Below, one piece after another: positions 1 through 5,883 of a stretch of DNA of 10,481 nucleotides. Numbering within the stretch: position 1 is the first letter of the stretch; each line of letters begins with the position of its first letter. The notes beneath the pieces are model-generated. The model saw only the letters and a list, made by a program, of their open reading frames with translations, made no database searches and was not told where the DNA came from. Made by a program: the position numbers and the translations under genes. The stretch comes from JAZGAE01 sp036475545 (lineage in GTDB: Bacteria > Pseudomonadota > Alphaproteobacteria > DATDPM01). The stretch covers positions 1 to 10,481 of the forward strand of contig JAZGAE010000099.1 of NCBI GenBank assembly GCA_036475545.1. Direction: 5' to 3'.

Positions 1-55
1 GGCCGCCGCCAAGAACAAAAAGCCATCGCCTTCGCCCCAGGCTCACCGACGCTAA
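1..55 (+). CDS. possible 3' end of an upstream gene (partial)
   Basis: One plus-strand frame reads in from the left edge through Ala-Ala-Ala-Lys-Asn-Lys-Lys-Pro-Ser-Pro-Ser-Pro-Gln-Ala-His-Arg-Arg and stops at TAA (53-55). A short Lys/Pro/Arg-rich tail of this kind is common at the C-terminus of nucleic-acid-binding proteins, but only 17 residues are visible and the other plus-strand frames are also open here. The local base composition changes after the stop, where duplicated GC-rich non-coding sequence begins. No function can be assigned. If real, the gene converges on recR. Confidence 0.2.
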   Translation, partial: AAAKNKKPSPSPQAHRR

Positions 56-59
56 TCGT

Positions 60-127
60 AACGGCCGCGCGGCCCCCGGCCCCGCGGACGGTCTCACGAT
101 CCCCCAGGAGACACCAGGCGGCGGGCG
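60..127. repeat. degenerate second copy of the recR 3' end (repeat copy 1)
   Basis: This stretch matches 217-291 with a few substitutions and a 7-base length difference inside a GGCCCCC run. Read on the minus strand it still encodes Arg-Arg-Leu-Val-Ser-Pro-Gly-Gly-Ser-stop, against Arg-Arg-Pro-Val-Ser-Pro-Gly-Gly-Ser-stop at the true end of recR. It therefore looks like a duplicated remnant of the recR terminus plus its downstream flank, not an independent gene. The two stop triplets lie 164 bases apart (94-96 and 258-260). Confidence 0.8.
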
Positions 128-150
128 GCGGTGCCCGGGAGCCACGCCCC

Positions 151-176
151 AATAGGGCCTCAATAGGCTTAATAGG
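151..176. repeat. three AATAGG hexamers in an AT-richer island
   Basis: AATAGG occurs at 151-156, 162-167 and 171-176, with start-to-start distances of 11 and 9 bases, inside an otherwise extremely GC-rich stretch between the two recR-end repeats. It could be a protein-binding array or chance. No gene start lies close enough to give it an obvious regulatory target. Confidence 0.4.
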
Positions 177-182
177 AATGTA

Positions 183-212
183 CCGCGGGCCGACCGCCGC
201 GCACGCCCGCGG
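183..212. terminator. inverted repeat downstream of recR
   Basis: CCGCGGGC (183-190) and GCCCGCGG (205-212) are perfect inverted complements with a 14-base loop, about 45 bases beyond the recR stop. Transcribed from the minus strand this would be a strong hairpin, but no U-run follows, so any terminator role (possibly Rho-dependent or bidirectional) is inference. Confidence 0.35.
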
Positions 213-216
213 CCTC

Positions 217-291
217 AACGGCCACGCGGCCCCCGGCCCCCGGCCCCGCGGACGGTCTCACGATCCCCCGGGAGACACCGGGCGGCGGGCG
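217..291. repeat. repeat copy 2, covering the recR 3' end
   Basis: This is the partner of the copy at 60-127. It contains the last codons and stop (258-260) of recR and about 40 bases downstream. Copy 2 carries one extra 7-base GGCCCCC unit, which is typical of replication slippage in a GC-rich run. Since this copy is continuous with the intact recR gene, it is the likely parent and 60-127 the derived remnant. Confidence 0.8.
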
Positions 292-866
292 TTCAAGGCC
301 GCGGTCAAGGTGCCGTCGTCGAGATAGTCGAGCTCGCCGCCCACGGGCAGCCCGTGGGCGAGGCGCGTCACCGCAACGCCGCTTTCCGTCAGGCGGTCCG
401 CGACGTAGTGGGCGGTGGTCTGGCCGTCGACGGTTGCGTTCATGGCGAGAATCACCTCGCGCACGCTTGCCTCGCCCGCCCGGGCCGCGAGCCTCGCGAT
501 ATTGAGGTCTTCCGGCCCGACCCCGTCCAAGGCCGAGAGCGTGCCGCCGAGCACGTGATAGAGCCCTTTGTAGGCGCCGGTGCGCTCGATCGCCCACAGG
601 TCCGCCACCTCCTCGACCGCGCATATCACGGACGTGTCGCGGCGGTGATCGGCGCAGACGGCGCACGGGTCTTGGACGTCCAAGTTGCCGCAGACCGAAC
701 ACGCGCCGATGTTCGCCGCGGCTTGGCCCAGCGCGCCGGCCAGGGGCTCCAGCAGCGATTCCTTGCGCTTGATGAGGTAAAGCGCCGCGCGGCGGGCGGA
801 CCGCGGCCCAAATCCCGGGAGTTTCGCCAGAAGCTGGACGAGCCGCTCGATCTCGGACTGAGGCAT
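258..866 (-). CDS. recR: recombination mediator protein RecR
   Basis: RecR acts with RecO (and RecF) in the cytoplasm to load RecA onto SSB-coated single-stranded DNA during gap repair. The 202-residue length is normal for the family. The domains are in the expected order: an N-terminal helix-hairpin-helix (about 10-31, core PGFGPRSARRAALYL), a four-cysteine zinc finger (C56, C59, C68, C71), a Toprim domain (about 79-172, starting SVICAVEEVADLWAIER), and a C-terminal GGELDYLDDGTL segment (176-187). The ATG at 866 lies 29 bases after the ybaB stop. Upstream there is only a weak purine stretch, so expression probably depends on the dnaX-ybaB transcript. It is the last gene of the cluster, and its 3' end has been duplicated downstream. 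Identification is secure. Confidence 0.97.
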   Translation of the reverse strand: MPQSEIERLVQLLAKLPGFGPRSARRAALYLIKRKESLLEPLAGALGQAAANIGACSVCGNLDVQDPCAVCADHRRDTSVICAVEEVADLWAIERTGAYKGLYHVLGGTLSALDGVGPEDLNIARLAARAGEASVREVILAMNATVDGQTTAHYVADRLTESGVAVTRLAHGLPVGGELDYLDDGTLTAALNARRPVSPGGS

Positions 867-895
867 GTCTCAGGAGCTTGGCCGGGCCACGGCGG

Positions 896-1219
896 TCAGG
901 GCCCCAGCCCCAGCCCCGGCGGCAGCCCCAGTCCCCCGGCGACCTTCGCCATCTCCTCGGCGAGGTGGGCGTCGACCTTTCCCTTGGCGTCGTTGAAGGC
1001 GGCGACGATCAGGTCCTCGATAACCTCCAGATCGGAGGGGTCGGCCAGGTTGGGGTCGATCTTCACCCGGCGCGCCTCGCCCTTGCCGGTGAGGGTAACC
1101 TCGACCATGCCGCCGCCGGAGATGCCGGTGATCTCCTCGGCCTCCAGCTTCTTCTGCACCTCTTGCATCCTGGCCTGCATCTCCTGGGCCTGTTTCATCA
1201 TCCGACCGAGATTATTCAT
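896..1219 (-). CDS. ybaB: YbaB/EbfC nucleoid-associated protein
   Basis: This is a 107-residue member of the YbaB/EbfC family, small dimeric DNA-binding proteins encoded between dnaX and recR in many bacteria. The N-terminus is a charged amphipathic helix (MNNLGRMMKQAQEMQARMQE, 1-20), followed by the family's strand segment ITGISGGGMVEVTLTGKGEA (30-49) and a C-terminal helix containing DLIVAAFNDA. The tail is Gly/Leu/Pro-rich (GGLGLPPGLGLGP). The start was chosen because its ATG overlaps the dnaX stop in the sequence ATGA (1219-1216), a classic translational-coupling arrangement, and because it gives the usual family length. A much longer upstream frame is only open because of high GC and is not real. 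The exact role of the protein (nucleoid organisation, possible link to recombination) is known only from the family. Confidence 0.95.
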   Translation of the reverse strand: MNNLGRMMKQAQEMQARMQEVQKKLEAEEITGISGGGMVEVTLTGKGEARRVKIDPNLADPSDLEVIEDLIVAAFNDAKGKVDAHLAEEMAKVAGGLGLPPGLGLGP

Positions 1220-3096
1220 GGGGCTTCGTCTCCGTCTGTAGGCTCTGGCGTTGGCGATTCGGCGGTGCGGCCCTCGCGCACGGAGGCGATGGTGGCGCCG
1301 GGGAAGGCCCCGAGCACGGCGCGGACGGATGGATGCGCCGCCGCCTCCTGCCGGGCCTTGGCTTTGGCCGCCAGGGCCTGCTCCTTGAGCGTCGGCGCCC
1401 CCTCCTCCTTGGAGACGCTCACCACCCAGCGCCGGCCGGTCCAGCGATGAAGCAGCTCGCCCAGCCGGTTGGCGAGGGTGGCGGGCGCGTGCCGCCCGGG
1501 CCGGAACTCGATGCGGCCGGGCTCGAACCGGACCAGGTGAACGTCCGCCATCAGGTGGGCGTGGAGGATGGCCTCGCGATGCCGCGCGAAGAGGGCGACG
1601 ACGTCGGCGAAGCTTTGCGGTTCCGGCGCCTCGCCGGCGGCCGGCTCCGCCTGCTGGGGCACGGGCTCGACCGCCAGAGCCGGGCTTGCCGCCAGGGCCG
1701 TCGGCGGCCCGGCGTGGCCCGGGGGAGTCCCTGCCGGTTGGCCCGAAGGGCCCGCCGAAGGCTCGCCCGGCTGGGGCCCCGGCGCGACCCGCCCTGGGCC
1801 GGTCTCCGGCGCCTCGGCACCGGCGTCGGCCTCGCTTCCGCGGGCGCCGACGGTGGCGGCGGCGTCCCCGCGCCCGGCCGCGGTCGCCGACGGCGTCCTC
1901 TCCTCGAGGCGCCGCACCAGCTCCGCGGGGGCGGGAAGCTCCGCGGCAAAGGCGAGCCGCACCAGCACCATGCGGGCCGCGGCGATCGGCGACGACCCCG
2001 AGTGGACCTCGGAAAGCCCTTTGAGCAGCACCTGCCAGGCCCGCGCCAGCGCCGGGATGGTCAGCCGCTCCGCCATTTCCCGCCCGCGCTCGCGTTCGAC
2101 CTCGCCGGCCTCGGGGCTGTCGGCCAGCCCCGGCACCACCTTGAGCCTGGTGAGCCAATGGCAGAACTCGAGAAGGTCCTGCAAGACCATCGCGGGATCC
2201 GCCCCGGCGGCGTAGAACTCGTCGAGGGCATCGAGGGCGCCCGCCGCCTCGCCCTTCATCACGTGGTCGAACAGGTCGACGACCCGGCTGCGGTCGGCGA
2301 GGCCCAGCATCTCCTGGACCTGCGCCTCGGTGACGGCCGCCGCGGCGGCGCTCTTTCCGCCGTCGGCCTGCGGCGCCCCGTGGGCGATCGCCGTGTCCAG
2401 GAGCGAGAGTGCGTCGCGCACCGAGCCATCGGCGGCGCGGGCGAGGAGCGCCAGCGCGCCGGGCTCGACGGCGATGCCCTCGTTGTCCGAGACCTCGGCG
2501 AGATGGGCGGTGAGCCGGCTCAAGTCCACCCGTCTCAGGTCGAAGCGCTGGCAGCGCGACAACACGGTTACGGGGACGCGGCGCACCTCGGTGGTGGCGA
2601 AGATGAATTTGACATGCTCGGGCGGTTCCTCGAGCGTCTTCAAGAGGGCGTTGAAGGCGGACTTCGAGAGCATATGGACTTCGTCGATGATGTAGATCTT
2701 GTAGCGCGCCGAGACCGGGCGATAGCGCACGCCTTCTATGAGCTCGCGGATGTCGTCGACGCCGGTGCGGCTGGCGGCGTCCATCTCGATCACGTCGACG
2801 TGCCGGTCCTCGGCGATGGCCTGGCAGTGCTCGCACGCGCCGCACGGCTCGGGCGCCGGCCCGCCGCTGCCGTCCGGGCCGACGCAATTGAGCGCGCGGG
2901 CGATGATGCGCGCCGTCGTGGTCTTGCCGACCCCGCGCACGCCGGTGAGGATGAAGGCGTGCGCCAGCCGGCCCGAGGCGATGGCGTTCTTGAGCGTCCG
3001 CACCATGGCGTCCTGGCCGATGAGTCCGGAGAAGCTCCCCGGCCTGTACTTGCGGGCGAGGACGCGATAGGGCGCGGCGTGGTCTCTTTTGCTCAT
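1216..3096 (-). CDS. dnaX: DNA polymerase III subunit tau (clamp-loader ATPase DnaX)
   Basis: DnaX is the ATPase motor subunit of the clamp loader and, as tau, ties core polymerases to the replisome. The 626-residue product shows a Walker A motif GVRGVGKTT (52-60), a zinc-binding cysteine set (C71, C85, C88, C91), Walker B IIDEVHML (136-143), sensor 1 FATTE (166-170), the SRC arginine-finger motif (180-182) and sensor 2 GSVRDALSLLD (224-234). The clamp-loader collar follows to about 395. A low-complexity Pro/Ala/Gly linker (about 401-493) then joins a C-terminal tau domain (about 494-610). The ATG at 3096 has GAGG just upstream at very short spacing. The gene follows the SRP RNA and overlaps ybaB by 4 bases. 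No A-rich slippery heptamer is visible in or near the linker, so E. coli-style frameshifting to make gamma is not supported. Confidence 0.97.
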   Translation of the reverse strand: MSKRDHAAPYRVLARKYRPGSFSGLIGQDAMVRTLKNAIASGRLAHAFILTGVRGVGKTTTARIIARALNCVGPDGSGGPAPEPCGACEHCQAIAEDRHVDVIEMDAASRTGVDDIRELIEGVRYRPVSARYKIYIIDEVHMLSKSAFNALLKTLEEPPEHVKFIFATTEVRRVPVTVLSRCQRFDLRRVDLSRLTAHLAEVSDNEGIAVEPGALALLARAADGSVRDALSLLDTAIAHGAPQADGGKSAAAAAVTEAQVQEMLGLADRSRVVDLFDHVMKGEAAGALDALDEFYAAGADPAMVLQDLLEFCHWLTRLKVVPGLADSPEAGEVERERGREMAERLTIPALARAWQVLLKGLSEVHSGSSPIAAARMVLVRLAFAAELPAPAELVRRLEERTPSATAAGRGDAAATVGARGSEADAGAEAPETGPGRVAPGPQPGEPSAGPSGQPAGTPPGHAGPPTALAASPALAVEPVPQQAEPAAGEAPEPQSFADVVALFARHREAILHAHLMADVHLVRFEPGRIEFRPGRHAPATLANRLGELLHRWTGRRWVVSVSKEEGAPTLKEQALAAKAKARQEAAAHPSVRAVLGAFPGATIASVREGRTAESPTPEPTDGDEAP

Positions 3097-3112
3097 AACC
3101 TCGGGGGCGTCG

Positions 3113-3118
3113 CTTATA
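3113..3118 (-). promoter_or_regulatory. possible -10 element for dnaX
   Basis: On the minus strand TATAAG lies 17 bases before the dnaX ATG, between the end of the SRP RNA and the gene. No TTGACA-like -35 is visible at 16-19 bases, and initiation here would leave a leader of only about 10 bases. It is a weak candidate. Read-through from the ffs promoter is the alternative. Confidence 0.25.
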
Positions 3119-3159
3119 CCTGGGACGGGCGCCTGAGGCGGGACGGTCTTACACGGGGC

Positions 3160-3257
3160 GGGAGGCTGGTAAGGACGACCCGGGCCGGACCTCGTTACGG
3201 CTGCTTCCTTCCGGACCTGACCGGGTTGGCGAGCGGCCCGTCCGCCGCCAGCCTCCC
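3160..3257 (-). ncRNA. ffs: signal recognition particle RNA, small bacterial (4.5S) type
   Basis: On the minus strand the sequence carries the nearly invariant SRP domain IV core (3222-3199), including GGTCAGGTCCGGAAGGAAGC with its GGAA tetraloop and the following AGCC. The ends of the 98-nt RNA form a perfect 10-bp terminal helix (GGGAGGCTGG with CCAGCCTCCC, 3257-3248 and 3169-3160). This is the size expected for the small form that lacks the Alu domain. The RNA pairs with Ffh to target inner-membrane proteins cotranslationally. It lies directly upstream of dnaX on the same strand, as scr does in Bacillus subtilis. The exact processed ends may differ by a few bases. Confidence 0.96.
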
Positions 3258-3263
3258 ACGGCC

Positions 3264-3294
3264 ACTATATCAGGTTCGGGCGCCCGAGTCGCAA
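3264..3294 (-). promoter_or_regulatory. probable promoter of the SRP RNA gene
   Basis: Reading the minus strand, TTGCGA (3294-3289) and an extended -10 TGATATAGT (TATAGT at 3269-3264, preceded by TGA) lie just upstream of the RNA. The spacer is 19 bases, longer than ideal, but the TGN extension of the -10 compensates. Initiation 6-7 bases beyond the -10 would fall at the mature 5' end (about 3257). Confidence 0.55.
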
Positions 3295-3337
3295 GGCCGA
3301 TCGCCCGACGGCCCCGTGAGCCGGGCGAAAAAGGGGC

Positions 3338-3368
3338 TTGCCGTCTCAGGCCCAAGTCGCGCTACAGT
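3338..3368 (+). promoter_or_regulatory. weak candidate promoter for the SprT-like gene
   Basis: TTGCCG (3338-3343) and TACAGT (3363-3368) are separated by 19 bases and lie just upstream of the start at 3396, which would give a leader of roughly 20 bases. The match is modest and the spacing long. It is listed because the gene has no upstream neighbour on its strand. Confidence 0.25.
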
Positions 3369-3395
3369 CGGCCCGGCAATGATCGACTGAGGGGC

Positions 3396-3914
3396 ATGCG
3401 CGGAAATCTCGGCACCGTCGCGGGCGTGGCGAGCGCCTGGGGCTTGAAGGGGCGGCTCAGAGGCGCGGCCGGCATCGGCGGCGCATTCAGGGGGTGTCTC
3501 GAATGCACGGTCGAGATCACCCGCCGGGCGAAGATACAGGCGGGCGCGGCCTACACGAAGGAGCGGCGCATCGTGCTCAACGCCCAATTGCTGTTGCTCG
3601 GGCGCGAAGCGGACCGCGACGCCACCTTCCTCCATGAGTGCGCCCATGTCATCGCCGACTTGCGTTATGGGCGGAACTGCCGCCACGACTGGCGTTGGCA
3701 GAGGGTGATGGCGCTCCTGGGCGAGCCCCCGGAGATCTCCCACAAGTTGGAGTACCTCTCACGCGAGACCCACGCCGTCGTGACGTGGATCTGCACCGGC
3801 TGCGGCGAGGAGTACCACTACGTCCGCGCTCCCAGGCGGCGTATCTGGGAGTGTTATTGCAGCATGTGCGGGCCCGAGGGTGGCCGCCTCAGGGCCGCGG
3901 AGGGCTTCCCCTAG
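3396..3914 (+). CDS. SprT-like zinc metallopeptidase-domain protein
   Basis: This 172-residue protein has the SprT-family layout. A strand segment AGAAYTKERRIVLNAQLL (49-66) is followed by the metalloprotease helix HECAH (80-84), a third histidine ligand in CRHDWRWQRVM (H97), and a C-terminal zinc ribbon with CTGC (133-136) and CSMC (155-158). E. coli SprT has the same order and similar length, and the related eukaryotic Spartan domain cleaves DNA-protein crosslinks. Bacterial substrates are largely unknown, so the function here is inferred. The ATG at 3396 is preceded by GAGGGG at almost no spacing, so a GTG at 3426 or a later start is possible. The first 30 residues are Gly/Ala-rich and poorly family-like. 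The gene converges on pheA, and its TAG stop (3912-3914) falls inside the CTAGAGC motif of the repeat that follows. Confidence 0.85.
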   Translation: MRGNLGTVAGVASAWGLKGRLRGAAGIGGAFRGCLECTVEITRRAKIQAGAAYTKERRIVLNAQLLLLGREADRDATFLHECAHVIADLRYGRNCRHDWRWQRVMALLGEPPEISHKLEYLSRETHAVVTWICTGCGEEYHYVRAPRRRIWECYCSMCGPEGGRLRAAEGFP

Positions 3915-4014
3915 AGCACAATCCGGTCAAGTTGAACTGACTGCGCCGGAGGAATTTTGTGCCGCGGGCAGGAGCGCGGTTCGACGTGATGCGGGACCAT
4001 CACGAGGGCCGCGC
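3911..4014. repeat. hairpin-rich repeat between sprT and pheA
   Basis: The stretch begins CTAGAGC and folds into nested stems. GCACAA (3916-3921) pairs with TTGTGC (3957-3962), CCGG (3923-3926) with CCGG (3946-3949), and GTCAAGTTGAACTGAC (3926-3941) is a near-palindrome; the last two share base 3926, so only part of each can form at once. A second hairpin has an outer stem GCGCGG (3974-3979) with CCGCGC (4009-4014) and a perfect apical stem GTGATG (3986-3991) with CATCAC (3998-4003). From the CCGG onward it aligns without gaps to the inner right half of the palindrome at 10184-10458, including an ATTTTG block and a GATGCGGG block exactly 42 bases after the CCGG. It probably also serves as a bidirectional transcription barrier between convergent genes. 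Confidence 0.6.
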
Positions 4015-4019
4015 GGCGT

Positions 4020-4892
4020 TCAACCGCCCTTCAAGGGCGCGCCGTGGCGGAAGGGATGGGCGTAGTACACGCCGAGGATCTTCACCTCGCGGGAGTAGAA
4101 GTCGAGCTCTTCGAAGGCAAGCCGCAGGTTCGTCTGCCCGGGGTGCCCCTCGACGTCGGCGTAGAACTGGGCCGACTGGAACTCGCCGCCGATCATGTAG
4201 CTCTCCAGCCTCGTCATGTTGACGCCGTTCGTGGCGAAGCCGCCGAGCGCCTTGTACACGGCCGCCGGCACGTTGCGCACGCGGAAGACGAAGCTCGTTA
4301 TCACCGACCCTTTTTCCGGGTCGGGATCGACGGGCTCGCGGGCCAGCACCAGGAACCGCGTGGTGTTGTGCTCGGCGTCCTCGATGTTGGACCTGAGCGT
4401 GACCAGGCCGTAGATGTCTCCGGCGAGGCCGGAGGCGATGGCGGCGACGTGTTTGTCGCCTCTCGCCGCCACGTCGGCGGCGGCGCCGCCGGTGTCGGCA
4501 TGGACGACCGGTTCGAGCCCCAGCTCGCGGATGAGGCTGCGGCATTGCGAGAGCGCGTGGACGTGGCTGTGCACGGCCTCGAGATCCTCGATTCGGGCGT
4601 CCGGGAGCGCCAGCAGGTGGTGGTTCACGCGCTGGAAATGCTCTGCCACGATGCGCAGCTTGGTGTGGGGGAGGAGCTGATGAATCTCCGCCACACGGCC
4701 CGCCACCGAGTTTTCGATCGGGATCATGGCGAGCGCCGCGCTCCCTTCCTCGACGACCGTGAAGACGTCCTCGAAGGAGGGACACGGAAGCGTCTGCATG
4801 TCGGGATAGACGCTGCGGCAGGCGAGATCGGAATAGGCGCCGGCCATCCCCTGGAAGGCGATGGTGCGGCTCGGGTCGGAATTTCCTGGCAT
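4020..4892 (-). CDS. pheA: prephenate dehydratase with C-terminal ACT domain
   Basis: This enzyme converts prephenate to phenylpyruvate in phenylalanine biosynthesis, in the cytoplasm. The 290-residue monofunctional form has no chorismate mutase domain. Visible motifs are the substrate-loop start FQGMAGAYSDLA (13-24), PIENS (58-62) and the catalytic NTTRF (176-180). These are followed by an ACT regulatory domain (about 200-276, GGFATNGVNMTRLESYMIGG), which in the family binds phenylalanine for feedback inhibition. The canonical ESRP of the ACT domain is ESYM here, a variant I recall from other alphaproteobacterial PheA proteins. The ATG at 4892 was chosen because the domain begins at once after it and GGGGAA sits 4 bases upstream. 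An in-frame extension to 5012 would overlap kdsB. It lies 49 bases after kdsB and is probably cotranscribed with it. Confidence 0.95.
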   Translation of the reverse strand: MPGNSDPSRTIAFQGMAGAYSDLACRSVYPDMQTLPCPSFEDVFTVVEEGSAALAMIPIENSVAGRVAEIHQLLPHTKLRIVAEHFQRVNHHLLALPDARIEDLEAVHSHVHALSQCRSLIRELGLEPVVHADTGGAAADVAARGDKHVAAIASGLAGDIYGLVTLRSNIEDAEHNTTRFLVLAREPVDPDPEKGSVITSFVFRVRNVPAAVYKALGGFATNGVNMTRLESYMIGGEFQSAQFYADVEGHPGQTNLRLAFEELDFYSREVKILGVYYAHPFRHGAPLKGG

Positions 4893-4941
4893 GATTTCCC
4901 CGGCGGTGCTGGTTGAGCGACCCGGCCTGCCGCGTGCGCCG

Positions 4942-5685
4942 TTAACGCGCGAAAGTCGCGCGGACGCGCTCGAGATCCGCGGGAGTATCGACACCGGGCG
5001 GAACCGTGTCAACGAGCGCCACGTCGATCCTGAGCCCGGCCTCCAGCGCGCGGAGCTGCTCCAGCCTCTCGCGCGTCTCCAGGGTTCCGCGAGGCAGCCT
5101 CACGAACCGCGCCAACGCGGCGCGGCGATAGGCGTAGAGCCCAACGTGGTGGTAGAGCGGCCCGTCGCCGAAGGGCACCTTGGCGCGGCTGAAATAGAGC
5201 GCCCGGCCTTGGTCCCTGCCCGGCTCGAGAGAGATCACCACCTTGACCGTGTTGGGGTCGTCCCGCTCGCTCGAATCCGTGATCTCGAAGGCAAGGGTGG
5301 CGATGTCGGCGTCCGCCCCGGCAAGCGGCCCGAGCACCGCGCGGATCGCTTGCGGGTCGATGGTGGGGAGGTCGCCCTGAAGGTTGACCACGGCATCGAA
5401 CTCCTCTTTCGGATCGATCGCCTCGAGGGCCTCGAAGATGCGATCGGAGCCCGAGGCGTGATCCGGGCGCGTCAAGATCGCGCGGCCGCCGGCGGCGGTG
5501 ACGGCCTCGGCGATCTCGGCCTCCGCGCAGGCCACCACCACGGGCCCGACATCGGCCTCCATGGCGCGGCGCCAGACGTGGACGATCATGGGTTGGCCGT
5601 GAATGTCCGCGAGCGGCTTGCGGGGAAGCCGCGTCGCGGCGAGCCGGGCGGGGATCAGGACGATGGGATTGCCAGGCGCGCTCAC
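4942..5685 (-). CDS. kdsB: 3-deoxy-manno-octulosonate cytidylyltransferase (CMP-KDO synthetase)
   Basis: KdsB activates KDO with CTP to form CMP-KDO, the donor for the inner core of lipopolysaccharide, so the organism makes Gram-negative LPS. The 247-residue length matches the family (about 248). Motifs are the nucleotide-binding N-terminus IPARLAATRLPRKPL (11-25), HASGSDR (76-82), NLQGDLP (101-107; NVQGDEP in E. coli), YFSRAKVP (164-171), HHVGLYAYRR (179-188) and LETRERLEQLRALE (202-215). The start is uncertain. GTG at 5685 gives the best family length, GTG at 5697 adds four residues and a TTG further upstream is possible; none has a strong Shine-Dalgarno. The gene is divergent from the cytochrome gene and precedes pheA, an arrangement familiar in alphaproteobacteria. 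Confidence 0.95.
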   Translation of the reverse strand: MSAPGNPIVLIPARLAATRLPRKPLADIHGQPMIVHVWRRAMEADVGPVVVACAEAEIAEAVTAAGGRAILTRPDHASGSDRIFEALEAIDPKEEFDAVVNLQGDLPTIDPQAIRAVLGPLAGADADIATLAFEITDSSERDDPNTVKVVISLEPGRDQGRALYFSRAKVPFGDGPLYHHVGLYAYRRAALARFVRLPRGTLETRERLEQLRALEAGLRIDVALVDTVPPGVDTPADLERVRATFAR

Positions 5686-5739
5686 CGCCGCGGCCACCCG
5701 CCGGCGCCGCCACGGGAGCCCGTCGAGAGAACTTCGGCG

Positions 5740-5758
5740 TTGCGCCAAGGTTGCGCCA
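5740..5758. promoter_or_regulatory. direct repeat TTGCGCCA in the kdsB/cytochrome divergent region
   Basis: TTGCGCCA occurs at 5740-5747 and again at 5751-5758, one helical turn apart (11 bases). The first copy also forms part of the inverted pair GGCG/CGCC. Spacing by one turn in a divergent intergenic region suits a regulator binding site, but no regulator is identified. The same region holds a CCCCGCGGGG palindrome (5782-5791) and a TTATAC hexamer near 5808, which could be a -10 for the cytochrome gene but lacks a clear -35. Confidence 0.35.
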
Positions 5759-5883
5759 GACAGTAAACCATTACGAAGCCGCCCCGCGGGGGTTCGCCCG
5801 GGGCCCCTTATACGGTTTCGGCTGCAGGGGGAAAAGCGGCGAATCAGCGAGGGCCGAGGCCGGGAGCCGCGAGTGTGAGGGTC

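Noticed and set aside
60..291. CRISPR-like repeats
   Set aside because: There are only two copies, of unequal length, and one is part of recR; there are no regular spacers and no cas genes.
169..702. 177-codon minus-strand frame overlapping recR
   Set aside because: It is a different frame of recR with Arg-rich shadow composition; recR has all its diagnostic cysteines and its Toprim domain.
896..2887. 663-codon minus-strand frame that ends as YbaB
   Set aside because: Only its last 107 residues are real; the rest is an out-of-frame shadow of dnaX. The 4-base ATGA overlap marks the true ybaB start.
3121..3150. Terminator between the SRP RNA and dnaX
   Set aside because: Only a 4-bp CGCC/GGCG stem with no T-run is visible, too weak to list.
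1333..3390. 685-codon plus-strand open frame covering dnaX and the SRP RNA
   Set aside because: It is antisense to a secure dnaX and to ffs, has low-complexity Arg/Gly/Ala composition and no recognisable domain. High GC keeps the complementary frame open.
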